Source of the DNA: Megalonaias nervosa
Lineage: Eukaryota; Mollusca; Bivalvia; Unionida; Unionidae
Direction: 5' to 3'
Length of the DNA stretch: 64,000 bases
Assembly (NCBI GenBank): GCA_016617855.1
Contig: JAECUM010001911.1
Coordinates: 1 to 64,000, forward strand
The notes beneath the pieces are model-generated. The model ran no database searches. It was not told the DNA's origin and saw only the letters and a program-made list of their open reading frames with translations. The first letter of the stretch is position 1. Every line of letters starts with the position of its first letter. Of this stretch, positions 58,740 to 64,000 are shown piece by piece. The position numbers and the translations under genes are program-made.

Positions 58740-58945
58740 TGTCTAGACATGTAGCATGATGTCCCACCCAGTCACATTATCCTCACACCAGGCCGACCAG
58801 TCCTAACACTCACCTCTTAATGCTGAGCGCCTAGCGAGACTGCTGTTAGTACCAATTGTATAAGTCTTTGGCATGACTCGGCTGGGTTTCGAACCCACGG
58901 ATGCTCTAACCACTAGGCCATCTGAGCGGTCGCGTACGGTCCGGT
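58740..58945 (-). mobile_element. tRNA-derived SINE with anticodon arm deleted
   Basis: On the minus strand the head reads TGGCCTAGTGGTTAGAGCA (a clear box A) and, after only a few bases, GGGTTCGAAACCCAGCC (a clear box B and T stem). A real tRNA needs about 20 more bases there for the anticodon arm, so this is not a tRNA gene. The body follows as GAGTCATGCC...AGACTTATAC and continues to about 58,750. The GACTCGG...TTCGAACCCAC form of this head is familiar from mollusc genomes; that is recollection. Confidence 0.65.
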
Positions 58946-58949
58946 CATT

Positions 58950-60160
58950 TGTGATATTAAAAGCGTTTTAGAGCCTGGATGGACAGTCAAAAGGTTTATT
59001 TTGAATGATCTTAGGTCACATTACTTGTGAGGAATTGCTGCAAAGACATTGAGATTTACTCTTGGCTAATTTTCACCTTTTCATATTTTACAAAAGAACC
59101 TATGTTCCAGTTCTTATTTCAGTTCGGTTAAATTCAGCAAGGTAATGTATATACATCATCTGAGAATTTCGAGGTTTGATACGTAATTGAATCTGCATTG
59201 CAAAATCACAGTAGAGAAGAAAAGATCGAGTAGATGAGAGGAGTCAATAATTATATAATACTAAATGGTGAAAACCGATTACAGAAAATCCCAGGTTCTG
59301 AACCGAATAGCGAAGGATTCTACAATAAATATGTTTCATAGTTTCAAAGCGCAAAATTGCACTTTCTTGGAAACTAACAAATAGAACGTTGTACTGAAAC
59401 CTTGATGTACAATTAAAATTTAAGTGCATTCCAAGACAGTAAAAAGTCCAAAGATTCAAAAGTTTAAGAGGTCACCTGCAAGTTGTCATACCTAACGATA
59501 GGTAGGTTACAAATGATACAAAGATTAAACTTACTGGTGGCATAAATTACCACAAGAATATAAAAGTTTACAAACAGTGGAAGAGAATTCATATATGTAT
59601 GTGATAATGTTTTCGCAAAGTGTCAAAAAAAATTTTTTTAACCTCAATATTTCTTCTTTGGGCTCCAAATATTTCTCTCGTTTTGTCAGTGTTTAAGTTC
59701 AATAAAAATCTAGAACAGAACGTACTTGTGTACAAGACAATAACGATCATAAGTACATCAGGTATCGATATATCAGTGTATCTCCTTTTGACTTTGTTTC
59801 TCCTCTTCGACGCTTACTATGTCATTTTGTTTTGAATATTGGCATATTGTGTTGTGTTATTTTAGCCTTCGTTTTGAAATATATCTCATGTGAAAACAGT
59901 TTATTATTGTTGCACGTGCTTTTTCAGCAAGTTAGGCAGTGACCATTTAAAGTTTCAATTTTTTTCTTATCACAAAACTCGACCCCACTCTTGCTGCAAA
60001 AATGGATTGCTCTCCTTATCTGCTTATGCAACAGAAATGTTCAGCTGAGAAACATAAATTGCCATATTTTCCGTTCCAAAACATGTCCTGAGTGACAAAA
60101 TTTTGTTTAAACAAGAATTCACCTCAAAGGAATGTCCCGTTTCGGATAATTTAATTTTCT
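58950..60160. other. AT-rich non-coding stretch
   Basis: No gene or placed repeat; short frames at 59,244-59,459 (minus) and 59,620-59,835 (plus) are unsupported. Confidence 0.45.
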
Positions 60161-60164
60161 TTTC

Positions 60165-60195
60165 TTTTTTTTTTTTTTTTTTTTTCTTTTTTTGG
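60165..60195. repeat. poly(T) tract
   Basis: A T run of about 30 with one or two C interruptions. Could be the poly(A) of a minus-strand retrocopy, but no retrocopy body is recognised above it. Confidence 0.9.
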
Positions 60196-60728
60196 CGCTA
60201 ACACAAAGTGCTGCCAAGCAGAAGACGATGATAATATTGTTGTCTCTCGAGGTTATTAAATGGGAGGAGGAAATGCTAATGTCAATGATGCAGCATCTGT
60301 AAGATTGAAGCTATCATAAAGTCGCTATTCCGTCAATCATTAATGCATATTTCTTGCAAATTGCTTGACAAGATGTGTGCATTTCATTAATTTGTAATAT
60401 AGAGCTTTTTCTCGCGTTTGCTATCAAACAAAATTGCCCTCTTGTTGATAATTTTCATTATTCATCCACACTCTTCATTGGACACAAACATCGACCTCAA
60501 TTCTCATAGACAATTTTGTGGTTTTGTGGTAAGACTGTAGCTCACATTTTCATTTTATTAACGATCTTTTTCCACGCGGTGAAAATAATGCGTGTCACGG
60601 CTCCTGAAAGGTAATGATGTATATCGATTACGATAGAAAAAGGAAGCGAATCTTGGACAGATTCCTCTTACCTTGGAGAATTCACGTTTCGCCACGTTTG
60701 AGAATTCAAGTGCTCCCTTTCGGTTTTA

Positions 60729-61229
60729 ATGAATAATATAGTTAACTGTTTTATTTATTCCCAAAGGAAATTGTTTCTCGATCATTTGCGTTGTTTTAAC
60801 CGAGGCGTAGAGGAAATAACCGCAGGTAATAAAATGAGAAAATGGATCAATTCAGCAAACATCAGAATAAATTATAGTAAGACAAATATGTTTCCAGTAT
60901 ACAACACTTGGATGATACTGATCAAGGAACCTCGTTTTTGTGACCCTCTTTTGTCCGGACACATGTATTTGATTGGAAAAAATAGGGAAAAAATGCAATA
61001 TTTTTATACAAACTTTAATAAAATTGTACATTTGTCATCCCGAATCATTCGTAATGGCAATGATTTGGTTCCATTTTTTGAACATCTAGAACTTGTGTTT
61101 AAACATTTATGTGCTCGAGTTAAGTGCTGCCGCGAAAATGTGTTACACAACATTTTTAAGCTATCCCAGGTCGCCTGTTTTTTTTTTTTTTTTTTTGTTG
61201 TTTTTTTTTTTTGTTTTTGTTTTTTTTAA
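60729..61229 (+). CDS. longest unassigned ORF apart from the LINE relics, 166 codons, doubtful
   Basis: It begins MNNIVNCFIYSQRKLFLDHL and runs through INSANIRINYSKTNMFPVYN and NGNDLVPFFEHLELVFKHLC. The last 19 residues (CFFFFFFVVFFF...) are coded by the poly(T) tract at 61,178-61,227, so they are not natural protein. Without them about 147 codons remain. No domain, signal peptide or splice signal is recognised. Its length in AT-rich DNA is somewhat unusual but not decisive. Confidence 0.2.
   Translation: MNNIVNCFIYSQRKLFLDHLRCFNRGVEEITAGNKMRKWINSANIRINYSKTNMFPVYNTWMILIKEPRFCDPLLSGHMYLIGKNREKMQYFYTNFNKIVHLSSRIIRNGNDLVPFFEHLELVFKHLCARVKCCRENVLHNIFKLSQVACFFFFFFVVFFFCFCFF
61178..61227. repeat. 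poly(T)-rich tract
   Basis: T runs interrupted by single G and C bases. Confidence 0.9.
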
Positions 61230-61905
61230 AATCCAGTATGACTAAAATTGGTTCCTGTTAAGTATAAACGTCTAAAACACACACAAAAGAAAATTTTGTC
61301 CTCAAAATACATGCATAGTCAGCGAAACTGTCTGATTCAAAGGGTGATTACGGGCTTGGGCACATTTAATGTTGGTTTTATTCCCCTGGGCGTATATGTA
61401 CTAAAGGGCACATACAGGTAACTCAATATCACAAACCGTAATTTCAAATTTGGCCATATTGCTATAATTTTGTCTTAACACTGTAAATAGCATTTACATC
61501 GTAGCAAACTATTCAAGAGGATCACAGGTAAATTTTGCGCTGCTGGTTTTGGAGAAATATATAGCTATATATAGCTGTATATGCCCACTATACATTTCCT
61601 GCCCGGTCAGATCTACCCGTTTACATCCAATAGCACGTGTGTGTATCGACAGCGATACAATGGAAATGGTTAGGTTCAAGCTCACAACCAAGTACAATTT
61701 ATCCATACGTAGTCTTCTTCTGAAAATCACGTAAAGGGGAAGGAGGGGTTGTTTGTTTTGTTTTAGCCTGTTTTCATTCCGATATGTTTTTCATCTTCTC
61801 AATGACTTTTATTGTTTCAAATACGGTATTAAAATGTCTCCACCCAATAAAAATGTTTGCCGTAGCATATGTATGTATCTAGGTTGGTAGGTGTTTGTGT
61901 GTGTG
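61230..61905. other. non-coding stretch
   Basis: Includes a small ATATATAGCTATATATAGCT palindrome near 61,557-61,577. Otherwise nothing recognised. Confidence 0.4.
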
Positions 61906-61942
61906 TATATATGTACGTAGGTACGTACGTACATACGCATGT
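61899..61942. repeat. GTAC/GTAT-rich simple repeat
   Basis: A short GT/TA tract passes into GTACGTAGGTACGTACGTAC. Confidence 0.85.
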
Positions 61943-62020
61943 ATGATTGTGGATTTTCACAACTTAGCGAATAAGTCGCTGTTTGGTGCCAACTAAAGGT
62001 AAAATATGTAATCTGTATAA

Positions 62021-62293
62021 ATGAATTGCACACAAAATTCGGAAAATGAAACTTCGAAAAAAACAAACATCGGAAGAACCACCGACCCATGTGAGGCTAC
62101 TGGAAAGCTTTCTCAAATAACCACATTGCCTCAGCTAAAAACACGAAAGCTTTCTCAAATATCTACATTGGCTGTGCCAAAAATACGAACCCTCTGGGAC
62201 CTATGTAAGATGGCAGTAATCGGTAAAGGCGAGTGCTATAGATTATTAGACAATCCAGGTCCCCCACCTCCCACCGCATTAAAGCAATTATGA
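62021..62293 (+). pseudogene. ORF ending in a SOCS-box-like segment, inside a LINE 3' UTR
   Basis: The last 45 codons read KIRTLWDLCKMAVIGKGECY followed by RLLDNPGPPPPTALKQL and a stop. The pattern LxxLC+xxxx...PxPPxLKxL at the very C-terminus resembles SOCS boxes of ankyrin/SOCS-box proteins, which recruit Elongin B/C. The match is incomplete: the usual Arg after LC is Lys and LPLP is PPPP. Before it is an in-frame 14-residue tandem repeat (KLSQITTLPQLKTR, KLSQISTLAVPKIR). The ORF's ATG lies in LINE UTR sequence, so that start is probably not real. It may be a captured gene fragment or chance. Confidence 0.2.
62104..62187 (+). repeat. 42-bp tandem duplication
   Basis: Two units beginning AAAGCTTTCTCAAATA agree at about 35 of 42 positions. 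The period keeps frame in the overlying ORF. Confidence 0.85.
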
Positions 62294-63424
62294 ATTATAG
62301 CAAAATAAAACACAACGGCAAAACTGTAAAAAGTTCCATAACATGTATATAGGCTGACGAAATAAAGGTACCACATGTGGAATCTTTAAAACAGTCAAAT
62401 TGTCTTCTTTTTATGGAAAATGCATTCTCTGAAAAGGTCCAAGATATTCATGTGTCTTACATCATCATGCTGTTTCTTCATGAAGCTTATGACAAAATAA
62501 TATTGTTTCACAGGGTAGAAATTTAGACACTCAACAAGAATGTGTTCGACTGTCAGTGGACACTGGCATCGTATGCACTGTTGTTAAGGTGTCTGCGTCC
62601 TTTACTAGTATGCCACTCTTCAGTACTGAGTTGGATGCTCTGGAGTTTGTTTACGGAGTGATCGTTCATATATTTTGCCATGTGTGACGATTATACGGAT
62701 CTATACATATCAGCTTCGCCAATTTTAACTTCCCTTCCTTTAGACTTTATATGAAAGTAAATATGTGTCCAATTTACAGAATACTTTCCCGACCTGTATG
62801 AGCACTGTGCATATCATGTTGATGTAATATCTGGAATTTTAACAGATTTCGGATTTAAGGTTTTGCAAGGCTTCAATGTAGCAAAGACGATGAAACGATG
62901 AAATTTGTTTTGAGAGGATACACTGTGGTTTTACTGTTTTTGGTATTGCTATAATTTATGCAGCAAAAATGGAGGCTTTATTTGGCAACCGATTCCATGT
63001 GGTGCAATCCAGTGGTGTGTACGTACCAAAATGTCATCCTTACCTCCAGGTACTTGACGAGATACAGTCTGGTACTTAGGCTTCCTCTAGATGGATTTAT
63101 AAAATGCCCTCCAGAAATCCTCAATGTTGAGGCAAACAAACCGTTTCATTATGTCCGTCGATGAAAATGGGCTTTTTAGTGTACTACCGAACTTTCTTCT
63201 AATCAATTTACTTTCATACACAATGTAGTTTTTACACCTAAATACCAAACCTCATCGTCCCTTTGAGGCAGAAATGTTTCCACACTTGAAGATATCAAAA
63301 CCCAGTTGAAAATACTGCAAAATTCTATGTAATAAAATCACAAACTAGATTATCAACACCCCAACCCACTCCACCCAACCCAACAAAAATAAATAAAATC
63401 AACAAATTGTTCTTTGGCAATTCA

Positions 63425-63530
63425 AAAGTCCTCTCCCTTTGCGGGTTCGGGTTTGTAGAAAAGGCACTGTCTGTCCTCGCTGTATGTCGTAAGAGGCGTC
63501 TAAGCTGACAAAGCTGATGCAAAACGTTCG
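63425..63530 (+). repeat. GTAAGAGGCG-core dispersed repeat
   Basis: The order is TGCGGGTTCGGGTTTGTAGA, then a spacer, then TGTATGTCGTAAGAGGCGTC. This is the most complete of three copies in the window. I recall this arrangement as a frequent short interspersed repeat in mollusc sequence; no search was possible. Confidence 0.5.
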
Positions 63531-63638
63531 AAGAGTATCCTGGTAGTTGAATAGAGGAGATGCTTCCCTTTAAGATGCTTCACACTACTTTTGGCTCAAC
63601 TTCAGCTACTGGTCATAAGTGACCCGTGCAATTAATCA

Positions 63639-63852
63639 ATGATGCGAACCCAAAACTACACAACCTACGTGATGGCTAAAAAGCTTTATGGTTTCGGTGG
63701 AGATTATAGATGTGTAAACAACAAACTTTGTTCGAGCCAGTTACTTATAGAGCGTAGCTGCAGTAAATATGACCACTATAAAGATAGTACAATAGTAAAC
63801 CAGCCAGCCCCAGATGTGGACAGGATGGTCATGATGGATCGGACTGCTCAGG
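63639..63852 (+). CDS. possible exon ending at a donor site, unrecognised
   Basis: The frame from 63,639 runs to a donor-like CAGG|GTATGTGAG at 63,853. An acceptor-like GTAGCTGCAG lies at about 63,763, giving a minimal exon of about 90 bp (KYDHYKDSTIVNQPAPDVDR...). The product is not recognised. LINE 3' UTR sequence starts within ten bases of the donor, which weakens the case. Confidence 0.15.
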
Positions 63853-63859
63853 GTATGTG

Positions 63860-64000
63860 AGTGCTAATGCTTACGGCACTTGAGCACAAAATAGGCTATG
63901 TAGTGCCTATAAAGGTAAGTTCGAAAAATGTAAAAATGAATTGCACAAATAGTTAGGAAGATAAACCGTTCCAAGTAAATGCAAGCAGTATGTACAAGGT
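63860..64000 (-). mobile_element. LINE 3' UTR, cut by the window end
   Basis: TTACGGCACTTGAGCACAAA, CCTATAAAGGTAAGTTCG and ATGAATTGCACAAAT follow the 36.77-36.83-kb 3' UTR in order. The rest of this minus-strand copy should lie to the right of the window. Confidence 0.65.

Larger units (their letters stand above)
61950..63180 (-). mobile_element. LINE G: 3'-end fragment with RNase H and an interrupted 3' UTR
   Basis: The terminus lies near 61,975-62,040 (GCCAACTAAAGGTAAAATAT and ATGAATTGCACACA, as in 36.8 and 63.9 kb). The rest of the UTR resumes near 62,315 (AAAACTGTAAAAAGTTCCAT). The C-terminus on the minus strand at 62,515-62,575 reads CPLTVEHILVECLNFYPVK. The RNase H end lies around 62,740. 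The RNase H start near 63,140-63,165 reads IFIDGHNETV (first Asp kept, Ser changed to His). About 270 bp of other sequence sits inside the UTR. Confidence 0.7.

Noticed and set aside
58879..58940. tRNA gene
   Set aside because: Box A and box B are good, but the anticodon arm is missing and a SINE body follows.
60729..61229. 166-codon ORF as a real gene
   Set aside because: Its last 19 residues come from a poly(T) tract and no domain, splice site or homology is visible. It is kept only as a low-confidence entry.

Overview
The window is nuclear DNA from an animal, most likely a lophotrochozoan and plausibly a gastropod or other mollusc. The reasons are the AT-rich background, dense microsatellites, many decayed non-LTR retrotransposons of the gag/endonuclease/RT/RNase H type, tRNA-derived SINEs, and short repeats carrying a GTAAGAGGCGAC-type core that I associate with mollusc genomes. 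The species call is inference. There is no operon-like gene packing, no CRISPR array, no rRNA and no intact tRNA gene. No complete host gene can be supported; the window reads as intergenic or intronic sequence.

The main content is one superfamily of non-LTR retrotransposons (LINEs). The best copy, LINE A, lies on the minus strand at about 14.55-20.0 kb. It keeps every module in order: 5' leader, ORF1 with CCHC zinc knuckles, endonuclease, reverse transcriptase, RNase H, Cys/His C-terminus and an (AATC)n tail. Frameshifts and stops break all of it. Longer fragments are LINE D (1.2-5.5 kb, minus), LINE B (22.35-24.35 kb, plus), LINE C (27.85-29.7 kb, plus), LINE E (41.84-43.8 kb, minus, lacking its 3' half) and LINE F (50.9-53.1 kb, minus, also lacking its 3' half). 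3'-end fragments, all minus, lie at 8.6-9.3, 11.77-12.45, 24.6-25.2, 27.27-27.45, 36.75-37.47, 45.8-46.2, 47.7-48.67, 61.95-63.2 and 63.86-64.0 kb. In the LINEs the autonomous parts would have acted together (ORF1 binding RNA, ORF2 nicking and copying), but no copy here can encode them.

Other layers are: two Lys-tRNA-like or tRNA-like SINEs sharing one body (2.66 and 11.54 kb); a third SINE whose tRNA head has lost its anticodon arm (58.74-58.94 kb); three decayed GTAAGAGGCGAC repeats; a two-copy element (RepA, 7.06 and 25.70 kb) with a 43-bp minisatellite expanded in one copy only; an AT-rich dispersed repeat (RepB) at 10.1, 13.6, 34.3 and 46.3 kb with weaker copies at 54.3 and 58.2 kb; and RepC at 20.9, 36.2 and 54.8 kb. 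There is a 1.1-kb element with perfect 13-bp inverted termini (31,971-33,065) that contains an 80-nt pre-miRNA-like hairpin, a 153-bp near-palindrome at 49.65 kb, a nested inverted-repeat element at 50.25 kb, and an 89-bp direct repeat pair with one mismatch (33.71 and 35.48 kb).

A few short open stretches could be exons or gene relics. They lie at 0.16, 2.35, 5.6-6.05 (minus), 44.44, 47.34-47.56 (minus, membrane-anchored, faintly neprilysin-like), 57.27, 60.73, 62.0-62.29 (SOCS-box-like end) and 63.64 kb. All are low confidence. Module assignments come from reading translations by eye; no alignment or database search was run.
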